Below, piece by piece: positions 1-8,775 of a stretch of DNA of 64,000 nucleotides. Position numbers and translations under genes: made by a program. The stretch's first letter is position 1; each line of letters opens with the position of its first letter. Origin of the DNA: Providencia rettgeri (lineage in GTDB: Bacteria > Pseudomonadota > Gammaproteobacteria > Enterobacterales > Enterobacteriaceae); assembly GCA_900455085.1 (NCBI GenBank), contig UGTZ01000001.1, forward strand, positions 1,518,501 to 1,582,500, given 5' to 3'. Below the pieces are notes generated by a model, which saw only the letters and a program-made list of their open reading frames with translations, was not told the origin of the DNA and searched no databases.

Positions 1-1670
1 TTATAAGCCAAACTCCAATTGAAATAGTCGGTTTTATAATCCATCGAGGCATCCCATCCCCAAATTTTTGCACGTTTAGTATTGATTGATGTGGTGTAGT
101 TATTTTGCAGAACATATCTATCAACATTCACATATGTGTTGATGTAATCTTTCGCTTTGGTATCAAAATAGCTGGCTTTAAATTGCAGGTTATCCCTTTC
201 CATCAATAAGTCATCGAAACGCAGACCAAAACCATATTCTGCCGTACGGGTTGATTCAGGTTTCAGATTAGGGTTTGGTTTCCATCGATTAACGATTGGC
301 CCCATTTGGAAGTGGACCTCGTCGTTATACATTTCCATCATAGAAGGGGCTCGGAAGGCTTCTGAATATGACGCAAATAGCATCGACCACTCTGTTGGTG
401 TGATGCTAACGGCCCCTTTAGATGACCATTTGCCTTTTTTCACATCTTCATTGCCATCGGATGTGGCTTTATAGTGGTCATAGCGCGTACCGACAATAAA
501 GGAAACAGGCAAATCTTTTAGGCTAATTTCATCTTGTAAAAATCCAGATGCAAAGGTGATGTCCGCATCGGGGAATTGGGTGGTATTTGCATAAGGGGTT
601 TGTTTTTGCTTATAAGCTTCACTGCCGTAAGTCAGGTTATGTGACGCTAATGGCAAGTTATAAAAGTTAGAGCGGTTATCTGCTTTTATGCCATAAGTTT
701 TTTGTGTACGGCCTTCATAGGGGGTTCCTTGGCCTTTTGCTGTGATATTAACATCGGAGTAATAAGGCGTGACTTTAAAATTTAACCATTCCTGTGAGCC
801 TGGTTTGATTTGATAAGTCATCTGCGCATCACGTTGGCGGGTGGTGCGGTTCACTTTTAGATTGTCACTCCCCGCATTAATTTCTTGCGGATTTTTCGGC
901 TCATTGGCATCGTTATTATAATAACGCACTTGGCCAGAAAGCTTTTGTGCATCATCGATTTGCCATGTACCTTTCGCCAGCAGGTTACCGATGGTTTCTT
1001 TGTTTTTCATGTCATCGCCATTACTCATGCGGACATTACCAGTTTCTTTTGTCACAAAGCTGAATAATCCATCAAGGTCATCACTACGGCCAAATGCGGT
1101 ACCACCGAAACCGAAGCTATGATCGCCTGTAGCGGCTTCGGTAAAGACACGGAAACCGTGGTCTTGGCCTTCACGCAACAAATCTTTGGCATCAACCGTT
1201 TCCCAAGCAATCACACCGCCCATAGCACCACTGCCATAAAGCAAGGCTGAAGGGCCACGGATGATTTCAACTTGCTTAATCAGAGCCGGGTCGATAAACG
1301 TGCCATTAACATGGCCTGTATCTGTGCCTTGGCGAATACCATCAACTAAAGTCAAAATGCCGCGTCGATCAAACCCGCGCATATAAATATCTTGCCCATT
1401 CGCTCGGCTGGTACCGGTGACGCCAATTCCAGGGACTTTGCGTAAAATATCATTGACCGTGCTGGCCGTTTTTGTTTCAGGTGAATCGTTTTTAATCACG
1501 GTAACCATCATCGGAGTTTCGAAGCTGTCACGTTCGCTACCTGTGGCATAGACGGTCATCACATCATGATGATTTTTTTTTGGTGTTGGCTCTGTTGTTT
1601 GTGCTTGAGCACTTGCTATCACGCCTAAAATGGCACTGGTCAGGACTGACATTCGCAAAACAGGGGACAT
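1..1670 (-). CDS. hmuR: TonB-dependent heme/hemoglobin receptor (C-terminus beyond window)
   Basis: Outer-membrane TonB-dependent receptor that binds heme or hemoproteins and passes heme to the periplasm. Reading leftward from the ATG at 1670 the frame stays open to the window edge, giving about 556 residues, so roughly the last 100 are missing. A signal peptide ends near Ala-Gln-Ala, followed by a TonB-box-like stretch (DVMTVYATG), a plug domain and barrel strands. The two heme-receptor hallmarks are visible: a FRAP box (SEAFRAPSMMEMY, near 348-372) and an NPNL box (KPNPNLKPE, near 258-285), with a His between them as in HemR/HmuR. A GGAG Shine-Dalgarno lies 10 nt before the ATG. hemP with a Fur box lies upstream on the same strand, supporting iron-regulated heme uptake. 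The exact symbol (hmuR, hemR) is by similarity only. Confidence 0.9.
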   Translation of the reverse strand, partial: MSPVLRMSVLTSAILGVIASAQAQTTEPTPKKNHHDVMTVYATGSERDSFETPMMVTVIKNDSPETKTASTVNDILRKVPGIGVTGTSRANGQDIYMRGFDRRGILTLVDGIRQGTDTGHVNGTFIDPALIKQVEIIRGPSALLYGSGAMGGVIAWETVDAKDLLREGQDHGFRVFTEAATGDHSFGFGGTAFGRSDDLDGLFSFVTKETGNVRMSNGDDMKNKETIGNLLAKGTWQIDDAQKLSGQVRYYNNDANEPKNPQEINAGSDNLKVNRTTRQRDAQMTYQIKPGSQEWLNFKVTPYYSDVNITAKGQGTPYEGRTQKTYGIKADNRSNFYNLPLASHNLTYGSEAYKQKQTPYANTTQFPDADITFASGFLQDEISLKDLPVSFIVGTRYDHYKATSDGNEDVKKGKWSSKGAVSITPTEWSMLFASYSEAFRAPSMMEMYNDEVHFQMGPIVNRWKPNPNLKPESTRTAEYGFGLRFDDLLMERDNLQFKASYFDTKAKDYINTYVNVDRYVLQNNYTTSINTKRAKIWGWDASMDYKTDYFNWSLAY

Positions 1671-2101
1671 AATTGTGATACTCCATATAGTTTTTATCTG
1701 TATTAAGCAGAGTGAATTCGCATTAATTGATGACGATGCGTTGGTCTGGAGGACCTGAATTCGGTATGACACAGGAAAAATTGCATGTAAGCAGTGTCTG
1801 AACATAGCAAGAGGAGTGAACACATAATGAAAGTATAAAGCTGAGGTAATAGCAGACTACTGGTTTGTGTTCAGCAGGGCTATTTGGGATTTTGCACATG
1901 AAAGCGACCGCTGTGCGATAGTAAAGTATCGAGTGACTATCCTTGCTAATTCGATATTTAGCGGTACAAATGTGGAATACAGACGTCAGTTTAAACTCCA
2001 TAAGAAACCTTTTCCTATGTTTAGATTAAGCTGGCTGCCTGGATAATTGACCTAGGTGGCTTGCGAATTAAGTTTTGGTGCGACTTACTTTGGGTTCGGT
2101 T
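1671..2101. other. Long spacer between hemP and the heme receptor
   Basis: About 430 bases separate the hemP stop from the receptor start. The minus strand holds one open frame of 92 codons (2001 to 1723) with an AAGG-like site 8 nt before its ATG, but its product is cysteine-scattered, lacks any recognisable motif, and I do not call it a gene. No strong terminator or second Fur box is evident. The stretch could be a long untranslated leader of the receptor mRNA. Confidence 0.3.
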
Positions 2102-2287
2102 TTACTTAGTTAAGATCAACTTACCTGTACGCGTTTGTCTCAATTGATAAAGTTCGCCATTATGTTGAATTGAGACCTTACCGGCAGGGCCCAATAACTG
2201 TTGGCTTTCTATCACGTCAGTTTTAACGGTTTGCTTTGCCGTTTCGACGGTATTTTCTGCAACTGGGGCTGTCATATTATTTACCAT
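2102..2287 (-). CDS. hemP: HemP/HmuP family hemin uptake protein
   Basis: Small (61 aa) protein of the HemP family, which accompanies heme-uptake receptors and in some bacteria acts as a co-activator of their expression. The C-terminal half shows the family pattern: a beta-rich segment with IQHNGELYQLRQTRTGKLILTK-like core (described here by its key residues H-G-x-Y-x-L-R-x-T-x-x-G-K-L-I-L). The open frame continues upstream to 2392 but the extra part is hydrophobic, AT-rich and overlaps the Fur box, so I start at the ATG at 2287; an in-frame ATG at 2275 is equally possible. It precedes the heme receptor on the same strand. Confidence 0.8.
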   Translation of the reverse strand: MVNNMTAPVAENTVETAKQTVKTDVIESQQLLGPAGKVSIQHNGELYQLRQTRTGKLILTK

Positions 2288-2311
2288 ACTCAGTTTGTTG
2301 ATAATCGAAAT

Positions 2312-2330
2312 GATATTGAGAATGATTATC
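2312..2330 (-). promoter_or_regulatory. Fur box upstream of hemP
   Basis: The 19-mer gatattgagaatgattatc matches the Fur consensus GATAATGATAATCATTATC at 16 of 19 positions. It lies 25 bases before the hemP ATG, where bound Fur would block the promoter. Iron repression of hemP and probably of the heme receptor follows by inference. Confidence 0.8.
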
Positions 2331-2475
2331 TTTAGAATGATTGCTAATATCAAGCAATTTTCACAATCAAACAACAAAAGAACCACAAACAACTGAGTTC
2401 GTACGAAAAAACAGCATTAATCTAGTGGAACCCCACTGACAAGGCTATAATTGAATTTCTCCATTCATTGCATGG

Positions 2476-3114
2476 GTGAATAAAATGAAAATATTACTGT
2501 TAGGCGCGACAGGGCTTGTGGGAAGTCATGTTTTATCCTTGGCTCTTGCAGACTCTCGTGTGACTCAGGTGATAGCACCAACACGACATGCATTAGCAGA
2601 ACATGAGAAATTACAAGCACCTATTGTAGATTTTAATCATCTGCCTGATGAGGCTGCATTATGGGAAGTCGATGCGGTGATTTGTGCACTGGGTTCAACT
2701 CTCAAAGCAGCAGGGTCGAAAGCGGCATTTCGTCAAGTAGACTACACTTATCCTTTAACTTGTGCAGAGCTGGCCAAAAAATGGCACTGCCCGACATTTG
2801 TGTTGACTTCTGCTTTGGGGTCAAATGCGAAGTCACCTTTTTTTTATAGCCGAGTAAAAGGGCAGCTCGAACAAGATTTAATGTCACTGGGTTTTGATTC
2901 TTTAACTTTGGTTCGGCCGAATGTGATTAGTGGTGACCGCCAAACAGCGCGTTTGGGTGAAGTCGTTGTGATCCGTATTATTTCTTTTCTATCACCTATA
3001 CTGCCAGCTAGTTGCCAAGTTAGCCCCGCAACAAATATTGCGAAAGCATTATTTGAGGCCGCTGTGGCTCCCTCTAAAGGGGTTCATGTTATTTCATCTA
3101 AACAGCTGATATAA
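2476..3114 (+). CDS. NAD(P)-binding Rossmann-fold protein, YraR/HTATIP2-like
   Basis: A 212-residue protein of the atypical short-chain dehydrogenase (NAD(P)H-binding) group that includes E. coli YraR and eukaryotic HTATIP2/CC3. The N-terminus carries the glycine-rich dinucleotide motif (LLLGATGLVGSHVL), then a conserved 'ALGST' loop and the family's F-x-L-x-S-A-L-G-S segment and Y-S-R-x-K-G block around residues 124-130 that correspond to the catalytic Tyr/Lys area. Substrate is unknown for the family. The longest frame starts at GTG 2476; an ATG three codons in (2485) is an equally good start and is preceded by GGGTG. A TATAAT box at 2446-2451 may belong to its promoter. It appears monocistronic. 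Confidence 0.75.
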   Translation: MNKMKILLLGATGLVGSHVLSLALADSRVTQVIAPTRHALAEHEKLQAPIVDFNHLPDEAALWEVDAVICALGSTLKAAGSKAAFRQVDYTYPLTCAELAKKWHCPTFVLTSALGSNAKSPFFYSRVKGQLEQDLMSLGFDSLTLVRPNVISGDRQTARLGEVVVIRIISFLSPILPASCQVSPATNIAKALFEAAVAPSKGVHVISSKQLI

Positions 3115-3165
3115 CACTGAGTCGTTCATTTTTGTTTAGGGTGTTATAGAGGATAGATAAAAATA

Positions 3166-3426
3166 TTCATTTTTGGCCCTCAATTTTTGATTGCTATGGC
3201 TGCCGCTGAAAATTCACATAAAAATGCCGCTGGGGCTTCAACCGGGTTTGTCAGCTTATTTGCCTATATTGGGGCATCAATCGCAGGATATCCATTATCA
3301 ATCGTTATTGAAAAATACCAATGGAATGGTTTCTATTCCTTACTATTAGCCTTATCCATTTTCTTAATTTTACTGCTAATTATTGCAATGGTAATGACGA
3401 AGAAAAAAGTCAACATAGAAGGTTGA
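3166..3426 (+). pseudogene. C-terminal remnant of a UhpC/GlpT-type organophosphate MFS protein
   Basis: The frame from 3166 encodes the last two to three membrane helices of a sugar-phosphate MFS protein. The segment FGPQFLIAMAAAENSHKNAA is close to the UhpC/UhpT/GlpT family signature, and is followed by a G-F-V-x-L-F-A-Y-x-G-A helix typical of UhpC. An in-frame TAG lies at 3154-3156 and nothing upstream resembles the missing 350 or so residues, so this is a deletion remnant. A rho-independent terminator follows. No uhpA/B/T neighbours are present. Confidence 0.7.
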
Positions 3427-3450
3427 TTCAGACTGGTTTGTTAACGACAG

Positions 3451-3478
3451 AGCCCACAAATGTGGGCTTTTCATTTTT
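3451..3478 (+). terminator. Rho-independent terminator after the MFS remnant
   Basis: Perfect stem agcccaca/tgtgggct with a very short loop, followed by tttcattttt on the plus strand. It sits between converging genes and ends plus-strand transcription; the minus strand lacks a T-run after the stem. Confidence 0.7.
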
Positions 3479-3483
3479 GAAGA

Positions 3484-4428
3484 TTACCCCTGAATCTGTG
3501 CTAATGAACCGTATAAATCATAAAGTATTTCATATTCATCTTGCTGATAAAATCGAATTTTATCCCAGCAAAATTGCTTAGCAACTTCAACGGTAAAGCG
3601 TGTGGCATCGATTAACTCACTTTCATAACTAGCGCCTGTTTCACTGCCGGGAACAATCGATTTAGCCGTAATGGCAAGGCCAACAACAGGTGCCTGTGTT
3701 GCAATATGCGGTTGCATTATAGAATTAAAGTGATAAACACCGTTATCATAAGGAGAAATGTCTTGTGTGGTGATAGGAAACGTCTTTGCTACATCTCCTG
3801 TTGCATACTCCAGTAAGCGTACTAAATCAGGTGCGACGCGTAAAATATAGCCTTGCATAGCCGTGGGAGAAATCGCAATCCCTCGTTGCTTAATGAGGCT
3901 GTTTCCCTTTGATGTATCAATGGATAAAATAGCATCCATCTGTTCATCGACTTCATATTGGTTCATGGTATTGGATGAAACTGGCATCCCCATAAAATCA
4001 ACAGGGTCATGCGGCGTAATTGAAACATGTGTCGCAATGTGGGAGGTAATAATCACATCCCCTTTAAGGCGTTGCCCCTTTGCTGCCATATCCAACAACT
4101 TCATCGCGCTGGCAAAAGCGACAATTGAGCCATCCGCATCAGAAACTATCCCAATACGATTTGGTTGTGCCTGCTGTGCACCTAAACGGCCGATAATGCC
4201 TAAAGTCGGGTAAGTGCCTCCACGGTGTTTGCCCTCAGAGCCTGGAATTAATACTTTTATAAAATGGCATAACTGACTTATATCCTCTGGGGATTCATAA
4301 GGAATAGAAGTCACAGTGATGATGGCATCATTTGAGCCAACAGAATGAAGTAGCGCTGCCATTTTTTCGCCATCAACATCAGGGATGTCTAATAAGTCAT
4401 AAACTTGGCTTAGATAATTCAAAGACAT
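3484..4428 (-). CDS. DUF1177 domain protein
   Basis: A 314-residue protein that belongs, by its overall sequence, to the DUF1177 (AroM/aminopeptidase-associated) family. Distinctive conserved pieces are GSEGKHRGGTYPTLGIIGRLGA near residue 83-105, GIVSDADG near 116, and TSHIATH with several His/Asp residues near 150, which look like metal ligands. The biochemical function is not established. Its start overlaps the stop of the peptidase E gene as TAATG (4430-4426), so the two are translationally coupled. It is the last gene of a five-gene set with an OPT transporter and IclR regulator; by context it probably helps hydrolyse an imported compound. Confidence 0.8.
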   Translation of the reverse strand: MSLNYLSQVYDLLDIPDVDGEKMAALLHSVGSNDAIITVTSIPYESPEDISQLCHFIKVLIPGSEGKHRGGTYPTLGIIGRLGAQQAQPNRIGIVSDADGSIVAFASAMKLLDMAAKGQRLKGDVIITSHIATHVSITPHDPVDFMGMPVSSNTMNQYEVDEQMDAILSIDTSKGNSLIKQRGIAISPTAMQGYILRVAPDLVRLLEYATGDVAKTFPITTQDISPYDNGVYHFNSIMQPHIATQAPVVGLAITAKSIVPGSETGASYESELIDATRFTVEVAKQFCWDKIRFYQQDEYEILYDLYGSLAQIQG

Positions 4429-5159
4429 TATTGTACTCCTTTAATAATATTTAATTTGAATGGCTTGTTGGTGGCAATTTCTTCAATCTTATTAGCTCCC
4501 CGTAACCATAGGGCATTTTGCTCACCTAAAATGGTGCCATGGTCGTTTTCAATAAATAATGCAGTTCCTTCATACAGTGCGATCAATTCTTCCATGGGGT
4601 TAATCGTTAAAAACTCATTTAATCGCTCTTCACGACTTTCGCCATTATGACCAATCGGTTTACCAGAAATAAAATGAGGGTTAATTTGAAATGGGCAAAT
4701 ATTCAGTGCACTAAATGTAGGAGGTTGGACAATTGGCATATCATTGGTGGTGCGAATACTTGGTGTTGCAACATTACTGCCTGCACTCCATCCCATATAG
4801 GGAATGCTTTCATATTTAACTCGTTGTGAAATCAACTCCACTATATTGGCATCATATAGGCGTTTTAATAAGGCAAAGGTATTTCCGCCGCCAATAGCAA
4901 TCGCTTGTGCTTGTTTAACTGCCGCAACAGGGTCGCTAAAGTGATGAATTGATGTTAATTCATAACCTAAAGCATTAAATACCAGTTTTACAATTGCTTC
5001 AAAATCATCAAAACTGAATGTAACTGCGGCATAAGGAATAAATAAAATATTTTGCTTTTTATGTTGTAATAAACGATGAATTTGTTCGTCCGCATGTTGT
5101 AAGTAATTCATATTCCCCATACGTGAACTACTCATTAATAACGCATTAGCCATTTTCAT
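4428..5159 (-). CDS. pepE: Peptidase E (alpha-aspartyl dipeptidase), family S51
   Basis: A 243-residue cytoplasmic serine peptidase of family S51, which in Salmonella and E. coli cleaves Asp-X dipeptides. The catalytic triad is visible: nucleophile Ser125 in GWSAGSN, Asp140 in TNDMPIV and His162 in INPHF, in the same order and spacing as E. coli PepE (Ser120, Asp135, His157). The GGGNTF loop near residue 90 is also conserved. Length is normal (E. coli 229). The reading frame overlaps the upstream aminotransferase by 14 bases; an ATG two codons in (5153) is an alternative start. Operon position with an OPT-family transporter suggests the substrate is an imported aspartyl or modified dipeptide. 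Confidence 0.88.
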   Translation of the reverse strand: MKMANALLMSSSRMGNMNYLQHADEQIHRLLQHKKQNILFIPYAAVTFSFDDFEAIVKLVFNALGYELTSIHHFSDPVAAVKQAQAIAIGGGNTFALLKRLYDANIVELISQRVKYESIPYMGWSAGSNVATPSIRTTNDMPIVQPPTFSALNICPFQINPHFISGKPIGHNGESREERLNEFLTINPMEELIALYEGTALFIENDHGTILGEQNALWLRGANKIEEIATNKPFKLNIIKGVQ

Positions 5160-6351
5160 ATTCCTTTTTTATTTCTTTCATTGAATTAATTAATAAATCG
5201 ATTTCTTTTTCACTATTAAAATAATGAAGTGATAAGCGGGCCATTTTTTCTATTTGATAGAACTTTAAAATAGCGGTTGCCATAAAGTGACCTGATTCAA
5301 TAATGATGTTTTTAGCTTCTAATTTTTGCATTAATACATCAGAGGGAATTCCGTTAATATTAAATGGAATTATTCCTATTCGCTGGTGGCTATTATTAGG
5401 GCCATAAATTTCGACACCAGAAAGTTGAGATAATTGCTTCATCGCATATTGAGTGAGTGCTTGGTTGCGATTTTCAATTTGTTCAATACCGATATTTACA
5501 GCATAGTCTAAAGCTGAATCTAAACTAATAATGGCCGGAACATTTGGGCAGCCTGCTTCAAAACGTTTTGCTGTTTGAGGCAGAATAATGTCCCCTGTTT
5601 GTGGGTTAATTGAGCTATTCCACCAACCGACCAGTGTGGGGGTTAATGATGATATCAATGCTTCACGAACAAACAGAATGCCGCTGCCTTCTATCGCTCT
5701 TAACCCTTTTCGGCCACATGATGACATAAAGTCACATTGCCATTTTTGAACATTAACGTTATACATTCCAATGGCTTGTGAAGCACTAATATGGCTAAGC
5801 ACACTATGCTTTCTGGCTATCTCACAAATAGCCTGCACAGGTTGAATTACCCCAGTTATGTTAGATAGTGCAACGAAACTGATGAGCTTTGTCTTAGAGG
5901 TTATCGCTTGCTCGATAGATTCAGGTGAAAGGACACCATAGCTATCCGCATTCACCTTAATAATTTTTATTCCTATTTCATGCGCTAACAGTTGCCAAAT
6001 TGCAATATTGCTGAGCATCTCAGTATCAGGAATTATCACTTCATCGCCAGCTTGCCAAGAAATACCTCTAGCAATCAAGCTGATAGATTCTGTGCCATTT
6101 TTGGTAAATGCAATTTCACTGGGTTTTGCACCGATAAATACAGCCAATTTTTGTCGACAAATTTCAACTTGCTCATAAGTTTGCTTGCGGAAGCTCGGTA
6201 AATAAATCCCTTGCTCCGCGGTTTTATCAAGATAGCGCTTTACTGCATCTATTACCGGCTTTGGCGGTGGCGCCGCGGCTCCCGTATCAAAATAAGCGTA
6301 ATGTTGTGAAACTAGAGTGTCTTTTTGCACTTGCGACCAGATATTCGTCAT
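5146..6351 (-). CDS. Class V PLP-dependent enzyme (aminotransferase/cysteine desulfurase-like)
   Basis: A 401-residue fold-type I PLP enzyme of the class V group, nearest in style to isopenicillin-N epimerase/EgtE-like lyases. FTKNGTESI (residues 82-90) is the phosphate-binding loop and Lys215 in SCGRKGLR is the likely Schiff-base lysine. Oddly, the position that normally holds the Asp contacting the pyridine nitrogen (pattern DAxQ) reads I-S-A-S-Q, with Ser189 in place of Asp. That may change reaction type or impair activity. There is no cysteine-desulfurase catalytic Cys loop. It lies 17 bases after the OPT transporter and overlaps pepE, so the three are co-transcribed. Substrate unknown; context suggests it acts on an amino acid released from an imported peptide. 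Confidence 0.75.
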   Translation of the reverse strand: MTNIWSQVQKDTLVSQHYAYFDTGAAAPPPKPVIDAVKRYLDKTAEQGIYLPSFRKQTYEQVEICRQKLAVFIGAKPSEIAFTKNGTESISLIARGISWQAGDEVIIPDTEMLSNIAIWQLLAHEIGIKIIKVNADSYGVLSPESIEQAITSKTKLISFVALSNITGVIQPVQAICEIARKHSVLSHISASQAIGMYNVNVQKWQCDFMSSCGRKGLRAIEGSGILFVREALISSLTPTLVGWWNSSINPQTGDIILPQTAKRFEAGCPNVPAIISLDSALDYAVNIGIEQIENRNQALTQYAMKQLSQLSGVEIYGPNNSHQRIGIIPFNINGIPSDVLMQKLEAKNIIIESGHFMATAILKFYQIEKMARLSLHYFNSEKEIDLLINSMKEIKKEYENG

Positions 6352-6368
6352 TATTATTCCCTATAAAG

Positions 6369-7997
6369 TTATTTAGCCCAGAAGGAAAGCAGTTTCGCTT
6401 TGAGGGTTGGCAGGAATGCTTTCGCCGTGGAGTAAAGAGCATCGCCGGCAATAAGCCCACCAGCGAAAGTTGAAATTTTATCGGAACTGATATTGAAGAA
6501 ACGCTCAATGATAATTCGAACCGCGAGTGCAGTAAGAACCGTCCAACCTGCAATAGGGTAGTTGATCATCAAGCCAGTTGAGAAGAGTACGCCAATCTGG
6601 TTTTTAGCACCGCCAATTAACTGAATGATGGCACCCGGTATGGCCCACAATAACAACATCATCGCCACATTTGAGGAGCTTCCTGCTTGGATCGTAGCAG
6701 CATAAAGCCTTGATGCAGGAACGATTTTATCTTGTTCGAAATAAAAATCGTAGGTAAGTGCAACCACTACCAAGGCGCAGCAAAAACCGATAATAGCGGC
6801 AAAATATTGTTGTTTTCTCCCATAATGTTCTGCAGATTGGTTCTTACCATAACCGCGGATCATAAATCCCGTTTTTAGGTCAAAACCCATATCGGCAAAA
6901 GCAGGGCCTGTTGCGGCACAAAACCCGACTAAAACGGCTAATGCTTCAGGGGGAAACCCCAGTAAAATACCAATCATCAGTGAGATAAGAGCTGCTGCAG
7001 TTGCAGGAAACCACCCAGAGTGCATAGCCGCCATCCCCACAATCATCTCTTGGATTAAAGCGGCTAAGGTCGCAAAAATGAGGAATCCAATAAGTTGTGG
7101 TAATGTCATAGTGACAAATATTTGGCTAATAAATGTGAGTGCTAACGCGGTTAAAAAGTAGAAAGTTGCCCCTTTGATTAAGGTTGATTTGATACGTTTG
7201 CTACTTTGGCGTAGCTCATCACTTTCTTCGCTTTGTTGCTGGTTATCTTTCTTGTTACGAAAAACAATGGCTCCGATTTGGATTAATGCGACGATACCTG
7301 CACCAATCATCACACCATGTGGGACATAGTTTTCATATAAATTATAAGTAATTAGCCCTGACTCAGAAAAACCACGAATAAGTAGTCCAACAGCAAACAT
7401 GAATAACGCGAAAATACTGCCAATCAGCGCTATCCCTGCGGATGCCGTTGGAATACCAAAACCTGCACCGATGGCTCCAGCAGCAAAGCCTGTCAGCAAT
7501 GCGCCAAGCCGCTTTCCACCTTTATTTCCTGCCCACAAAGTTTCTGCGGTGGCAACACCGGCAGGCCAAGAAGCACTGGCAGGATAGGCGCGGGTATTAA
7601 ACAAGCCATATAAAATAGTGCCATCAATGATAATCGCAATGAAAGCGCCCGCCATCATTGGATAAATTAATTCAGGCATACCCAATACCCAAGGCACACC
7701 AATGGCTACTATTAAACCATTTGCTGCAGCAAAGGTTGCGGCAGAGATACTCGTTTGAATTAAATTTTGCGCATCGATAAATTTAAATGATGCGAAAATA
7801 GAAAGTGGGACACGTGATAATAAAATAGCAAGAACAGCACCGATAATTGATGTGTTTGCGGAGATACCTAGTGTGACAATAATCTGAATACCAATAATAG
7901 CACCAACAAAAGATAATATAATTATTGCGATGAGTAGTGCTGGAGAAAAAATAGATACACGTACCTCAGTATCATTTTTATCATGAGATATATTCAT
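6369..7997 (-). CDS. OPT superfamily oligopeptide transporter
   Basis: A 542-residue inner-membrane protein with some 13-15 hydrophobic segments and the glycine/proline-rich loops of the OPT family (for example GDGTIL-like IIIDGTILYGL near 124, YPASASWPAGVATAETL near 138, and GFCAATGPAFADMGFDLKTG near 375). Bacterial OPT proteins import peptides or metal chelates by proton symport. It is the second gene of the set driven from the IclR gene (64-base gap) and precedes the PLP enzyme. This makes it the probable importer for the compound that PepE, the PLP enzyme and the DUF1177 protein act on. Specificity cannot be read from sequence. Confidence 0.85.
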   Translation of the reverse strand: MNISHDKNDTEVRVSIFSPALLIAIIILSFVGAIIGIQIIVTLGISANTSIIGAVLAILLSRVPLSIFASFKFIDAQNLIQTSISAATFAAANGLIVAIGVPWVLGMPELIYPMMAGAFIAIIIDGTILYGLFNTRAYPASASWPAGVATAETLWAGNKGGKRLGALLTGFAAGAIGAGFGIPTASAGIALIGSIFALFMFAVGLLIRGFSESGLITYNLYENYVPHGVMIGAGIVALIQIGAIVFRNKKDNQQQSEESDELRQSSKRIKSTLIKGATFYFLTALALTFISQIFVTMTLPQLIGFLIFATLAALIQEMIVGMAAMHSGWFPATAAALISLMIGILLGFPPEALAVLVGFCAATGPAFADMGFDLKTGFMIRGYGKNQSAEHYGRKQQYFAAIIGFCCALVVVALTYDFYFEQDKIVPASRLYAATIQAGSSSNVAMMLLLWAIPGAIIQLIGGAKNQIGVLFSTGLMINYPIAGWTVLTALAVRIIIERFFNISSDKISTFAGGLIAGDALYSTAKAFLPTLKAKLLSFWAK

Positions 7998-8061
7998 AGA
8001 GTTACCTATTTTATTTTAATAATTAATAACTGCTTTCTATCTTATTAATTTCACCATAGAT

Positions 8062-8775
8062 TTAAAATACGGCAGATAATTTACTGGCTGTGGATTTTAA
8101 TAATGGATAAAACTCGGTTAAATTTTTACTTTGGCTTGATGCTGCAATGCATAACGAGCCTAATACCCCTTTTTCAAAAGAAAATATAGGAACGGATAAC
8201 CCTTGTGTTCCTGCTAAATAAGCTTCTTTTGAATAGGCATATCCTTCTTCAGCATAGAGACTTAATTGCTTTTTTAATAAGGTGTTATTTTGCAAATTAT
8301 GTTTAGAAAGATATTCATCAATATATGAAATATCCATTGAGCTTAAAATGATTTGTGTAAATGGGGCTTCATGCAAGCTCAACGCTTCTCCTTCTTTAGA
8401 TGTAAAGCGGATAAGATGGTCACTTTCTAAAATGAAATTACAAATAGCGATATCATTGTAACGGCGATAAATAAATATGGTTTCATGGGTTTTATCAGCG
8501 AGAGGGCGTAAGTAGTCACTCGCTAATTGTGAAAACTGGCGTGTGTTATTGGCTAAATAACCGATTTCAATACACCGCAAGCCTAATAAGTATTCTTTAT
8601 TCTTATTTTTTTGTAAGAAACCTTGCTCTTCTAGAATATTAAAACCCCGCTGTACGACGGAAGGGCTCTTATCAAGATGACGAGCTAACTCACGCACTCC
8701 CCATATGGGCTTGTTGATTGAAAAGCAATCTAACAAGGTTAATACGAATCCAGCGGATTGTAGTCGGTTATTCAT
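8062..8775 (-). CDS. IclR-family transcriptional regulator
   Basis: A 237-residue IclR-type regulator: an N-terminal winged helix (LLDCFSINKPIWGVRELARHL, helix-turn-helix around residues 12-55) followed by the C-terminal effector domain with an LSVPIF-type strand near the end. The open frame extends to 8862, but the ATG at 8775 has a strong AGGGG Shine-Dalgarno 7 nt upstream and gives the usual family length, so I start there. It is the first gene of the OPT/PLP-enzyme/PepE/DUF1177 set and probably controls it, either from its own promoter upstream or from the 64-base gap before the transporter. Confidence 0.85.
   Translation of the reverse strand: MNNRLQSAGFVLTLLDCFSINKPIWGVRELARHLDKSPSVVQRGFNILEEQGFLQKNKNKEYLLGLRCIEIGYLANNTRQFSQLASDYLRPLADKTHETIFIYRRYNDIAICNFILESDHLIRFTSKEGEALSLHEAPFTQIILSSMDISYIDEYLSKHNLQNNTLLKKQLSLYAEEGYAYSKEAYLAGTQGLSVPIFSFEKGVLGSLCIAASSQSKNLTEFYPLLKSTASKLSAVF

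Noticed and set aside
1723..2001. 92-codon frame between hemP and the heme receptor
   Set aside because: No motif or homology; probably leader RNA, so listed only as a spacer.
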